From the NCBI GenBank assembly GCA_016710335.1, contig JADJXQ010000002.1, positions 248,001-312,000 on the forward strand: a stretch of 64,000 nucleotides of DNA. The letters are read 5' to 3'. Below the pieces are notes generated by a model. The model saw only the letters and a program-made list of their open reading frames with translations. It had not been told where the DNA came from and ran no database searches. This stretch comes from Rhodospirillales bacterium. Lineage in GTDB: Bacteria > Pseudomonadota > Alphaproteobacteria > Rhodospirillales > Defluviicoccaceae. Numbering within the stretch: position 1 is the first letter of the stretch; every line of letters starts with the position of its first letter. Below, piece after piece: positions 1 to 8,433 of this stretch. The position numbers and the translations under genes were made by a program.

Positions 1-2
1 CC

Positions 3-731
3 GATGCGTTCGAGCGCGCGTGCCGCCAGGGCAGCGTGAAGGTGCTGGTCGTGACCCCGAACTACTCAAATCCGACGGCGACACTGATGCCGGAGGACCG
101 GCGGCGCCAGATCGCCGAAATCGCCCAACGGTATGATGTAACAATCGTTGAGGACGACGTGTTCCTGCCGCTGCTGCCGGAACAGATGCCGCCGCTGGCC
201 GCTTTCGACCGAAAGCGGGCCTGCTATATCACGAGCTTGACGAAGAGCCTGGTTTCCGGCCTCCGGGTCGGCTACCTCGTCGCGCCGGAGATGATGATGC
301 CCAGGTTGGAGACGCGGCTGCGCGCAAGTTCCTGGATGGCGACACCATTGGTGAGCGAAATCGCGGCCCGCTGGATCATGGATGGCACTGCCCGATTGCT
401 GGCGGACTGGCAGCGCGAGGAACTGGCGGCACGCGGTGCCATTCTCCGCGAACATCTCGCCGATCACCTCTACTGCGCACCTCCCGGCGCTCCGCACGCG
501 TTTCTCGATCTGCCGCCGGCGTGGCGCCCGGCCAACTTCGCTACCCACGCCCGCTTGGCCGGCGTCGCGGTGACGCCCGCCGAACCGTTCGTCGTCGGGG
601 AGAACCCCGAGCCGCAGGCAATCAGGGTCACGCTCGGCGCCGCCACATCGCGGCGGCAATTGAGCACCGGGCTAGAGCGACTGGCGACCTTGTTCGCGGA
701 GGAGCCGGAACCGGCCTATATCAACGTTTGA
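3..731 (+). CDS. enuR: MocR/EnuR-type regulator, C-terminal aminotransferase domain (5' partial)
   Basis: The reading frame is open from the left edge, so only the C-terminal part of a GntR/MocR-type protein is visible, a fold-type I aminotransferase domain. The PLP lysine sits in SLTKSL, followed by GLRVGY; upstream are TPNYSNPT and a VEDDVF segment typical of the family. The DNA-binding winged-helix domain would lie outside the window. In ectoine-degrading bacteria EnuR is a PLP-containing repressor that senses ectoine breakdown products and sits directly before the uptake and catabolic genes, as here. The symbol rests on this context; the domain alone could belong to another MocR protein. 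The first in-frame GTG at 36 is internal and not the start. Confidence 0.75.
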   Translation, partial: DAFERACRQGSVKVLVVTPNYSNPTATLMPEDRRRQIAEIAQRYDVTIVEDDVFLPLLPEQMPPLAAFDRKRACYITSLTKSLVSGLRVGYLVAPEMMMPRLETRLRASSWMATPLVSEIAARWIMDGTARLLADWQREELAARGAILREHLADHLYCAPPGAPHAFLDLPPAWRPANFATHARLAGVAVTPAEPFVVGENPEPQAIRVTLGAATSRRQLSTGLERLATLFAEEPEPAYINV

Positions 732-875
732 CTCGATACCCCGCCCCCTCCCGCAAATTGAACCGCGACGATTCTGCGATTGACATGCCCCGCGCAGGCG
801 GCAACGATTTCCGCAACAGGGAGAGACTGGCGCCGCAAGCAAAAATCCAGGCGCGGGTTCGAAGGATCCGTCACC

Positions 876-1517
876 ATGAATGAAGGCCGAACGGACGAAA
901 GCCGATCAGCCGCCGGGGCCGGCAACGCCGCCGTTCGCTTCCTGGCGGGGGTCGACGCCCTCGTCGCCCGGTTCGAAACCATCGTCCTTGCTTACGGCGT
1001 GCTGCTGATGGCCGCCAACTCCATCGCCAACGTCGCCGGGCGGTTCCTGTTTTCCCAAAGCATTTATTTCTCGGAGGAACTGAACCAGTTTCTTATCGTG
1101 CTGATCACTTTCGTTGGCATAGGCTATGCGGCGCGCAAAGGGCGGCACATCCGCATGTCGGCGGTCTACGACCAGCTCAACGACCGTAACCGCAAGATCC
1201 TGATGATCGTCATCGCCGTCGTGACGTCGGTGATCATGTTCGTCCTCGCCTACTATTCTTACGTATATGTCTCCCGCGTCGCGCGGCTCGGCAAGGTAAC
1301 GCCGGCTCTGCAGGTGCCGCTTTACCTGACGTACATCTGGGTGCCGATCGGCTTCGCTATCACAGGCCTGCAGTATGCCCTGACCGTGGTGAGCAACCTT
1401 CGCCACTCGGACGTGTACATCTCCTACGAGGAAATCGACTCCTACGACGAGAGTCATCAGGAGATGGAAGCCGGCCAAGGCGGCGGGACGTCCGCCGGAC
1501 CGGAGTCACGGGGGTGA
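876..1517 (+). CDS. uehB: TRAP transporter small permease (DctQ/UehB type)
   Basis: A 213-residue membrane protein with four predicted hydrophobic segments, in the DctQ family of TRAP transporters. The family-like stretch is FSEELNQFLIV followed by GIGYAARKGRHIRM. I chose ATG 876 because an in-frame start further upstream (780) adds a non-hydrophobic extension with no family resemblance. It is followed by the large TRAP subunit after 76 bases and precedes ectoine-degradation genes, so the likely cargo is ectoine or hydroxyectoine. A DctP-type periplasmic binding protein gene would normally stand immediately upstream; here only 144 bases separate it from the regulator and no such gene fits. 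Confidence 0.85.
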   Translation: MNEGRTDESRSAAGAGNAAVRFLAGVDALVARFETIVLAYGVLLMAANSIANVAGRFLFSQSIYFSEELNQFLIVLITFVGIGYAARKGRHIRMSAVYDQLNDRNRKILMIVIAVVTSVIMFVLAYYSYVYVSRVARLGKVTPALQVPLYLTYIWVPIGFAITGLQYALTVVSNLRHSDVYISYEEIDSYDESHQEMEAGQGGGTSAGPESRG

Positions 1518-1593
1518 AATCCGCGGCAACGGCAGTGGCGAGAACACCGCGTATCACGGCGATGGCGATGTTGAACTCCAAGGAGACCGCCGC

Positions 1594-2874
1594 ATGACCG
1601 AAGCGCTGGTTGGGACGATGATCGTGCTGCTGCTCCTTGGCTTTCCAATGATGATCCCGCTCATCGCCGCTACTCTGGTCGGATTCTTTATATTTTTCAG
1701 TGGCATGAAACCGGAAATCATCATCCAGCAGATGATCGGCGGGGTAAAGCCGGTCGCGCTGATTGCGGTGCCAATGTTCATCTTCGCTGCCGATATCGTC
1801 ACCAAGGGGCAGGCCGCGGAGCGCCTGCTTGACGTGGTCATGCGCTTCGTCGGGCACGTGAAGGGGGGACTCGCCATCACGACCGCCGCCACATGCACCG
1901 TCTTCGGCGCGGTCTCCGGCTCCACGCAGGCGACTGTCGTCGCGATCGGGAGCCCGTTGCGCCCGAAACTCCTGGAAGCCGGGTACAAGGACTCGTTCGT
2001 CATCGCGCTGACCATCAACGCCAGCGACATCGCTTTTTTGATCCCTCCCAGCATCGGAATGATCATTTACGGCGTGATCTCGGGCACGTCGATCGCCGAA
2101 CTGTTCATCGCCGGGATCGGACCGGGTTTGCTGATCCTTGCCATGTTTTCCGTCTATTCAGTGATTTTCGCCGTGGTGAACAACATTCCTACCTTGCCGA
2201 AGGCGACGTGGACGGAGCGCCTCGCCGCCATGCGGGGCGCCATCTGGCCGCTCGGCTTCCCGGTGATCATCATCGGCGGCATTTACGGCGGCATCTTCAG
2301 CCCGACGGAGGCGGCGTCGGTCAGCGTCGCCTACGCCTTGATCCTCGAGGTGTTGATCTTCCGCTCGGTGAAGCTCCGCGAGATCCCGGAGATCGCCATG
2401 TCCACCGGCCTGATCACCGCGGTTGTGTTCATCCTGGTGGGTGCTGGTGCGGCCTTCTCGTGGACCATCTCGTTCGCTCAGATCCCGCAGCAGATCCTAG
2501 GCTCGCTCGGCCTTGATCAGGCCGGGCCGATCATGGTGCTGGTCGCCATTTCAATCGCCTTCTTCGTCGGCTGCATGTTCGTCGACCCGATCGTGGTGAT
2601 TCTGGTGCTGGTACCGATTTTCGCGCCGATCGTCGATCAGGCCGGCCTCGACCCGGTTCTCGTCGGCACCATCATCACGCTGCAGGTGGCGATCGGATCA
2701 GCGACGCCGCCCTTCGGTTGCGATATTTTCACGGCCATTGCCATCTTCAAACGGCCGTATCTGGATGTGATCAAGGGCTCGCCGCCGTTCATTCTCATGC
2801 TGCTGACGGCGTCCGCGCTGCTCATCCTTTTCCCGCAGATCGCGCTGTTCCTGCGCGATCTGGCCTTCCGTTAG
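1594..2874 (+). CDS. uehC: TRAP transporter large permease (DctM/UehC type)
   Basis: A 426-residue, highly hydrophobic protein with about twelve membrane segments, the ion-coupled transport subunit of a TRAP system. The family-like features are an N-terminal LLGFPMMIPL segment, the SGSTQAT region and the FSPTEAASV motif near residue 230. It would use a sodium or proton gradient to drive uptake of the substrate delivered by a periplasmic binding protein. The upstream gene is the small permease and the downstream gene starts 13 bases after the stop, so they form one operon. Ectoine as substrate is inferred from the catabolic genes that follow. Confidence 0.9.
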   Translation: MTEALVGTMIVLLLLGFPMMIPLIAATLVGFFIFFSGMKPEIIIQQMIGGVKPVALIAVPMFIFAADIVTKGQAAERLLDVVMRFVGHVKGGLAITTAATCTVFGAVSGSTQATVVAIGSPLRPKLLEAGYKDSFVIALTINASDIAFLIPPSIGMIIYGVISGTSIAELFIAGIGPGLLILAMFSVYSVIFAVVNNIPTLPKATWTERLAAMRGAIWPLGFPVIIIGGIYGGIFSPTEAASVSVAYALILEVLIFRSVKLREIPEIAMSTGLITAVVFILVGAGAAFSWTISFAQIPQQILGSLGLDQAGPIMVLVAISIAFFVGCMFVDPIVVILVLVPIFAPIVDQAGLDPVLVGTIITLQVAIGSATPPFGCDIFTAIAIFKRPYLDVIKGSPPFILMLLTASALLILFPQIALFLRDLAFR

Positions 2875-2887
2875 GCGGAGGCGCAGC

Positions 2888-3331
2888 ATGTTCGAGAAAA
2901 TCCTCGTCGCCGTCGACGGATCGCAACATGCCGCCATGGCCGTGGAAACAGCGATCGAGATGGCGCACAAGTTCAACGCCCCACTTGTCTTCATCTGCGT
3001 CTACCGGCACTTCAGCCGGCTGGAGAGCACCCATTCCCTGGTCCGCGCCCGTGAGGTGCCGGAGCGGCCGGACGCAACCCTTGGCCGGCTTGCCCGGGAA
3101 ACCGCCGAACGCGCCGCATCCTATGCCAGAGAGCACGGCGTGTCGGAGGCGGCGGCGGTCGCAAAACGCGGCCCGATCGCCCGCACCATCGTCGAGTACG
3201 CTGAAAAGCACGGCTTCGACACCATCGTCATGGGGCGGCGCGGGCGTGGCGACATTGAGGGCCTGTTGTTGGGCAGCGTGTCGCACAAGGTGTGCAGCCT
3301 TGCCGACGCTACCTGCATCACGGTGAAGTGA
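2888..3331 (+). CDS. Universal stress protein UspA family (TeaD-like)
   Basis: A 147-residue UspA-fold protein beginning MFEKILVAVDGS and ending with the ATP-binding type loop GRRGRGDIEGLLLGS. In Halomonas the UspA protein TeaD is encoded with the ectoine TRAP transporter TeaABC and modulates its activity, and a usp gene occupies the same place in ueh/eut clusters of marine alphaproteobacteria. The position directly after the TRAP permease gene supports the same role here. The stop codon overlaps the next start by one base (TGATG), indicating coupled translation. Confidence 0.88.
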   Translation: MFEKILVAVDGSQHAAMAVETAIEMAHKFNAPLVFICVYRHFSRLESTHSLVRAREVPERPDATLGRLARETAERAASYAREHGVSEAAAVAKRGPIARTIVEYAEKHGFDTIVMGRRGRGDIEGLLLGSVSHKVCSLADATCITVK

Positions 3332-4203
3332 TGACGATGTCGAGGCAGTGGCCACTTCCCTTCCTCGCGGCAGCATGTCTTGTCGCAGCTGTTCTGCTTG
3401 GACTGACCGTCTCACCCGCTGCAGCGCAATCGACGCTGGAAAAGATCAAGCGCGACGGCGTGGTCACTGTCGCCATCGCCGACGAGGCGCCCTACGGCTA
3501 CCGTGAGGCCGACGGTCGGGTGACCGGGGAGGCACCCGAGATTGCGCGCAGGATACTGCGCGACATCAATCCCGACATTCAGATCGATTTCGTATCGGCA
3601 GACTTTGGAGACCTCATTCCCGGTCTCCGCAACGACACGTTCGATATCGCCGCCGCCGGTATGTTCATCACCCCGTCGCGCTGCGCCGAGGTTGCGTTTT
3701 CCGACCCGACCTACGTCGTCGGCCAAGCGTTCGCGGTGAAGCGAGGCAACCCCAAGCAAATCACCGATTTCCCGTCGATCTCGGACCATCGCGAAGCCCG
3801 CGTCGGGCTCATTGCCGGCACCGTAGAGTACAACTTTGCGCTGGTGGCCGCCATCCCGGCAGACCGCGCGCCGCTATACCGCAATTTCGCAAAGGCGATC
3901 AGCGCCCTGAAGGCCGGCGACGTGGACGCCGTCGCCATGACCGCGCTGACGGTGCGTCATATCGTCGCGGACGAACCGGACCTCGAGTCGACCGCGCAGT
4001 TCTTTCCGGAGATCGACGGCGAGGTGGTCAAGGGTTACGGCGGCTTTGCTTTTCGCAAGGAGGATGCGGACTTGGTGGATGCATTCAACGAGCGTCTCCA
4101 CGCCTTCATCGGCTCCGATCAGCATCTCGAACTTGTGGCCGAGTTCGGCTTCGGCGAGGACATGCTGCCCGACAAAACCGCTGCGGAACTCTGCGGGAGC
4201 TAG
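3331..4203 (+). CDS. ehuB: Ectoine/hydroxyectoine-binding protein, EhuB type (SBP family 3)
   Basis: A 290-residue secreted protein with a signal peptide ending around AAAQS (residue 33) and a family 3 solute-binding fold. Motifs such as EAPYGY, TGEAPEIAR, AAGMFITPSRC and VKGYGGF match EhuB, the periplasmic ectoine/hydroxyectoine-binding protein of Sinorhizobium ABC importers. ATG 3331 overlaps the preceding stop and gives a clean signal peptide, so I prefer it over an upstream start. The oddity is that no ABC permease or ATPase genes accompany it; the membrane proteins next door are TRAP-type, which normally use an unrelated DctP binding protein. Confidence 0.82.
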   Translation: MTMSRQWPLPFLAAACLVAAVLLGLTVSPAAAQSTLEKIKRDGVVTVAIADEAPYGYREADGRVTGEAPEIARRILRDINPDIQIDFVSADFGDLIPGLRNDTFDIAAAGMFITPSRCAEVAFSDPTYVVGQAFAVKRGNPKQITDFPSISDHREARVGLIAGTVEYNFALVAAIPADRAPLYRNFAKAISALKAGDVDAVAMTALTVRHIVADEPDLESTAQFFPEIDGEVVKGYGGFAFRKEDADLVDAFNERLHAFIGSDQHLELVAEFGFGEDMLPDKTAAELCGS

Positions 4204-4209
4204 AGCGTC

Positions 4210-4989
4210 ATGGTCATGGTTGCCGGCAGCCAGCGCACCACGGCGTGGACCCGATATGATCCCGAACTTGGTGTCCAACCGGGGGCGCCGGTACGCACAG
4301 GCCTCGTGGTCATTGCCACCGACCACACCAGCGAGCGGGACCTGCGCCGCATATTGCCGCCGGCCATGGACATCGTGGTCAGCAGGGTGCCCTGCCGCAC
4401 CGTCACAACGGTCGAGACACTGGGCGAGATGGCCACTGATCTGACCCGCGCCGCGGATCTGCTGCTGCCGGGGAGTGTCCTCAACGCCATCGCGTTTGCC
4501 TGCACCACCGGCGCCATCGTCATCGGGGAGACGGAGGTGGCGCGGCGCATCCGCCTGGCCCGCCCCGGCATCGCGGTGACGACACCGATTGAGGCTGCCA
4601 TGGCGGCCTGCCGGGCGCTCGGGATCAAGCGGCTGAGCCTAGTGCTGCCTTATGTACTTGCGGTCAATCGCCGTGTCGTCTCCCGCCTGGAAGCGGAGGG
4701 ATTGGACGTGGTTTCAGTGGTCAGTTTCGAGCAGGAGTCGGATTTGGACATGGCGAGGGTGACGCCGGCGGCGATCATCGATGCCGGCATCGCCGCCGAT
4801 CGGCCGAGTGCCGACGGCGTGTTTGTTTCATGCACGGCATTGCGCGCCGCCGAAGCCGCCGAGCAATTGGAGACGCGCATTGGCAAGGCAGTCATCACCA
4901 GCAACCAGGCGCTGGCTTGGCATCTGCTTCGCCTGACCGGCATCGCAACCTCTGTCGCCGGTTACGGCGCCCTACTTCGCAATCACTGA
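4210..4989 (+). CDS. eutA: EutA, Asp/Glu racemase-family protein of ectoine utilisation
   Basis: A 259-residue protein of the aspartate/glutamate racemase and maleate isomerase superfamily. Both characteristic cysteines are present, C98 in FACTTG and C208 in SCTALR, as expected for a two-cysteine racemase-type active site. EutA is found in ectoine/hydroxyectoine clusters and is thought to act with EutB and EutC on hydroxyectoine-specific steps, though its exact reaction is not established. It starts 6 bases after the binding-protein gene and ends 2 bases before eutB, so it is inside the operon. Confidence 0.85.
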   Translation: MVMVAGSQRTTAWTRYDPELGVQPGAPVRTGLVVIATDHTSERDLRRILPPAMDIVVSRVPCRTVTTVETLGEMATDLTRAADLLLPGSVLNAIAFACTTGAIVIGETEVARRIRLARPGIAVTTPIEAAMAACRALGIKRLSLVLPYVLAVNRRVVSRLEAEGLDVVSVVSFEQESDLDMARVTPAAIIDAGIAADRPSADGVFVSCTALRAAEAAEQLETRIGKAVITSNQALAWHLLRLTGIATSVAGYGALLRNH

Positions 4990-4991
4990 AC

Positions 4992-6008
4992 GTGTCGAAC
5001 TACGGCGTAGGGATCGAGGACATTCGCGCGGCGCAAACGGCACTGCGTGGCCAGATCGTGCGGACGCCGCTGGTTCCCGCGTCGTCGTTGTCCACGCCTG
5101 CAGGGCGCGCCGTCCTTCTCAAACTGGAGTCGCTGCAGCCGACCGGGGCGTTCAAGCTGAGGGGCGCCACCAACAAGTTGCATGCCCTCAGCGACGACGG
5201 ACGGACACGCGGCGTCGTCACGATGTCGACCGGCAATCATGGTCGGGGCGTCGCGTTTGCCGCGCGAGCATGGGGCGTGCGCGCCGTCGTCTGCATGTCG
5301 CGGCTGGTGCCGGAGAACAAGGTGGCCGCCATCCGCGACTTGGGTGCAGAGGTCCGCATCGTCGGCGACAGCCAGGACGAGGCGGAGAACGAGGTAGTGC
5401 GCCTTGTCGAACACCACGGCATGACCTTCGTCCACCCGTTCGACGACCCCGCCGTCCTCGCCGGCCAGGGCACGATCGGGCTGGAGTTGCTTGAAGACCT
5501 GCCGGCAGTCGACAGTGTCATCGTGCCGCTTTCCGGCGGCGGGCTAATTGGCGGCATCGCCCTCGCTCTCAAGGACTTGATCCCGACCGTGCGCATCATC
5601 GGTGTTTCCATAGCCCGCGGCGCGGCGATGATCGAAAGCCTCAAGGCCGGTGGCCCGGTCAACGTGCGCGAGGAGGCGTCTTTAGCCGACAGCCTCGGCG
5701 GCGGCATCGGACTTGGAAACCGCTTCACCTTTCCGATCGTCCGCGATCTGGTCGACGAGGTGCTGACCGTGGAGGAACACCAGATCGCCGAAGCGATGGC
5801 GCATCTCTACTGGCGGGAGCGGCTGATCAGCGAAGGCGGCGCGGCGGTCGGGGTTGCGGTGCTGCTCCACGACTTGGCCCAAGACCTCGGCCACACCGTG
5901 GCGGTCATCATCAGCGGCAACACCGTGGACATGGCGGCGTTCACCAACATTGTCCGGACGCGCCGTCCGTCCTCGCTGGAGACTGCGGGCGAGACAGCGG
6001 GACCATAG
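4992..6008 (+). CDS. eutB: EutB, threonine dehydratase-like PLP enzyme
   Basis: A 338-residue fold-type II PLP enzyme of the serine/threonine dehydratase family. The PLP lysine is K55 in GAFKLRGATN and the phosphate-binding glycine loop is SGGGLIGG (181-188). The GTG at 4992, two bases after the eutA stop, gives the family's usual N-terminus; a longer in-frame extension would overlap eutA by about 160 bases and has no resemblance to the family. EutB is associated with hydroxyectoine breakdown and probably removes or modifies the 3-hydroxylated diaminobutyrate intermediate. Confidence 0.88.
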   Translation: MSNYGVGIEDIRAAQTALRGQIVRTPLVPASSLSTPAGRAVLLKLESLQPTGAFKLRGATNKLHALSDDGRTRGVVTMSTGNHGRGVAFAARAWGVRAVVCMSRLVPENKVAAIRDLGAEVRIVGDSQDEAENEVVRLVEHHGMTFVHPFDDPAVLAGQGTIGLELLEDLPAVDSVIVPLSGGGLIGGIALALKDLIPTVRIIGVSIARGAAMIESLKAGGPVNVREEASLADSLGGGIGLGNRFTFPIVRDLVDEVLTVEEHQIAEAMAHLYWRERLISEGGAAVGVAVLLHDLAQDLGHTVAVIISGNTVDMAAFTNIVRTRRPSSLETAGETAGP

Positions 6009-6018
6009 GGGAGAAATC

Positions 6019-7018
6019 ATGGCGGACGTCACCATCCTCACCGAGAGCCAGCTTCGCCGATGCGTCGGCCTCGATGCCGAGACCGTCGGGGTGATCCGCG
6101 CCGCGTTCACGGCGCTGGCCGGAGGCGACGTGGTAATGCCGCCGATCCTTCGCCTCGACGTCCCTGCCCACAATGGCGAAGTGGACGTCAAGACCGCTTA
6201 CGTCCCCGGCCTCGACGGGTTCGCCATCAAAATCAGCCCCCGGCTTCTTTGACAACCCCGCCCTCAGCCTACCCAGCGTCAACGGCCTGATGGTGGTGCT
6301 GAGCGCCCGCACCGGGGTCGTCGAAGCGGTGTTGTTGGACAACGGCTACCTGACCGACATCCGCACCGCTGCCGCCGGCGCCGTCGCCGCCGAGGTCTTG
6401 GCGCGAGCCGATATATCGACCGTCGGGGTGATTGGCGCAGGCATGCAGGCCCGCCTGCAGGTGCAAGCGCTCAAGCTGGTCCGCGGCTTCCAGCGTGTTC
6501 TGGTGTGGGCGCGTGATCCCGCCAAAGCGGAGCGCTACGCGGACGAGATGAGCGAGCGGCTGGGCATGACCGTGACGCCGGTGCCGGACGCGCGGCGGGC
6601 CGTAACGGAAAGCGACGTGCTGATCACCACGACACCGGCGCGCTCGCCGCTGGTCGACGGCGCGTGGCTTCACTCCGGGCTTCACATTACCGCCATGGGC
6701 TCGGATGCCGAGGACAAGAACGAACTGCAGCCGTCGGTGCTCGCCCGCGCCGACCTGTTCGTATGCGACCGGCGGACGCAGAGTCTGAGGCTCGGCGAAC
6801 TCCATCATGCGGTCACGGCGGGCGTCATGGCCGACGACGCACAGGTGACGGAGCTTGGTGCGATCACCGCCGGCGCCCGGCCGGGGCGAACGGACAGTGC
6901 GCAGATCACCGTCTGCGATCTGACCGGCACCGGCGTACAGGACACCGCCATCGCCCTCCACGCCCTGCGCCTCGCGAAGCGGCAGGGACTGGGCCAGACC
7001 ATCGAAACTGGAGCTTAG
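6019..7018 (+). pseudogene. eutC: EutC, ornithine cyclodeaminase-like protein, interrupted by a +1 frameshift
   Basis: The N-terminal part (ATG 6019, starting MADVTILTESQ) reads in one frame to FAIKISP and then hits TGA at 6250. The remainder continues in the next frame from GFFDNPALSLPSVNG to 7018 and carries the Rossmann signature VGVIGAGMQARLQ. Removing one C from the run of five at 6237-6241 joins the halves into one protein of about 332 residues, the normal size for this ornithine cyclodeaminase/alanine dehydrogenase-like family. EutC is encoded beside EutB in hydroxyectoine clusters. The rest of the gene shows no decay, so a sequence error or a very recent mutation is likely. Confidence 0.85.
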
Positions 7019-7024
7019 CCGCAG

Positions 7025-8266
7025 ATGGAGAGCAACCTTGATCGCGTGGATGAGAAGATCGCCGAGCCGGCCCCGCAGCCGCACCGCGCCTATCCACTGG
7101 CCTTCGATGTGTCCGAGTACGAGAGCCGGGTGCGGAAGACCAAGGAGGCGATGGCGCGACAAGGCATCGAGGTGCTGCTGTGCGTCAACCCGTCCAACAT
7201 GTGCTACCTGACCGGCTACGACAGCTGGTCCTTCTACGTCCACCAGACGGTCATCGTCGCACTCGACGAGCCGCAGCCCATCTGGATCGGCCGCAGCATG
7301 GACGCCAACGGCGCCAAGATCACCACCTACCTGGATGAAAGAAACATCCTGTTCTATCCGGACAAATACGTGCAGTCGATGACCTGCCATCCCATGCACT
7401 TCGTCGCGTCGTTCATCAAGAGCCGGAAATGGGATAAACGCAGTTTCGGTCTCGAAATGGACTCCTACTATTTCACCGCGGCCGCCTACCAGTGTCTGAA
7501 AAGTGCACTGCGCCATGCCAAGTTCAAGGATTGCCACACACTGGTGAACTGGATCCGGGTCATCAAGTCGCCGAAGGAAATGGAGTACATGACCGAGGCG
7601 GCCCGCATCGTCGAGCGGGCGATGAGCGTCGCCATCGACGCGATCCATATCAGCAACCGCCAATGCGACGCCGCGGCGGCGATCTTCCACGCGCAGATCA
7701 GCGGCACGCCCCAATACGGCGGCGAGTACACCGCGCTGGTGCCGATGCTGCCCACCGGCTCCGGCACCGCAACGCCGCATCTGACTTGGAACGACAGCCG
7801 TTTCGTCGCCGGCGAAGCGACCATCCTTGAACTTGCCGGCTGCCGGAGACGCTACCACTGCCCAATGGCGCGCACCGTCCATTTGGGCACGCCACCGAAG
7901 ATCCTTGTGGACACAGCCGAGGTGGTGGTCGAAGGCCTGAACGCGGCCCTCGACGCCGCCAAGCCGGGCGTGACGTGCGAAGAGGTGGAAGAGGCGTGGC
8001 GGACAACGGTCGGCCGCTACGGATTGGTCAAGGAATCCCGCATCGGCTACTCCACCGGCCTCAACTATCCCCCCGATTGGGGAGAACACACTCTCAGCGT
8101 TCGTCCGGGTGACAAGACCGTGCTGCAACCGAACATGACCATCCACCTGATTCCCGGCATCTGGAAGGACGACTGGGGCGTGGAGATCTCGGAATGCATC
8201 CGCATCACCGAGTCCGGCGCCGAGCCCTTCTGCACAACCCCCCGGCGTCTCTATGTGAAGGATTGA
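7025..8266 (+). CDS. doeA: Ectoine hydrolase (EutD/DoeA)
   Basis: A 413-residue protein of the creatinase/Xaa-Pro peptidase (M24) fold matching ectoine hydrolase, which opens the ectoine ring to N-acetyl-diaminobutyrate. Recognisable stretches are NPSNMCYLTGYD (about residues 59-70), LNYPPDWGE and the C-terminal GIWKDDWGVEISE. The usual M24 metal-ligand aspartates are not evident, which fits this subfamily. It starts 6 bases after eutC. The deacetylase gene eutE/doeB that normally follows is missing; the next gene downstream is convergent and unrelated. Confidence 0.9.
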   Translation: MESNLDRVDEKIAEPAPQPHRAYPLAFDVSEYESRVRKTKEAMARQGIEVLLCVNPSNMCYLTGYDSWSFYVHQTVIVALDEPQPIWIGRSMDANGAKITTYLDERNILFYPDKYVQSMTCHPMHFVASFIKSRKWDKRSFGLEMDSYYFTAAAYQCLKSALRHAKFKDCHTLVNWIRVIKSPKEMEYMTEAARIVERAMSVAIDAIHISNRQCDAAAAIFHAQISGTPQYGGEYTALVPMLPTGSGTATPHLTWNDSRFVAGEATILELAGCRRRYHCPMARTVHLGTPPKILVDTAEVVVEGLNAALDAAKPGVTCEEVEEAWRTTVGRYGLVKESRIGYSTGLNYPPDWGEHTLSVRPGDKTVLQPNMTIHLIPGIWKDDWGVEISECIRITESGAEPFCTTPRRLYVKD

Positions 8267-8327
8267 TCGAGGAGCGCGCCGCGCTTCCGGAGCGAGCGCG
8301 GCCGCGCCGGCGAGGATCAGGGTTAGG

Positions 8328-8360
8328 TGTTACGCCCGATCGGATTCGAAGCATCGACCT
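8328..8360 (-). repeat. Degenerate tRNA-Lys 3'-end fragment
   Basis: Read on the minus strand this 33-base stretch matches the 3' end of the intact tRNA-Lys at 11054-11087 at 28 of 33 positions, with a one-base gap. It includes the TTCGAATCC of the T loop and the GGGCGTAnCA acceptor end. The T stem no longer pairs and the anticodon arm is absent, so it is not a functional tRNA. It lies in the 167-base gap between the convergent doeA and GGDEF genes. It could be a remnant attachment site or a decayed tRNA copy. Confidence 0.55.
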
Positions 8361-8433
8361 CCCCGCCCAACGCTGCACTAGGAACGAAGCCCACGTGGTG
8401 GCTCTGACCACGGCCTGCCTGAGATGGCGCCGG

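Noticed and set aside
6173..7018. Independent gene starting at 6173
   Set aside because: Its first 20 residues do not resemble anything, while after a one-base correction it is plainly the rest of eutC.
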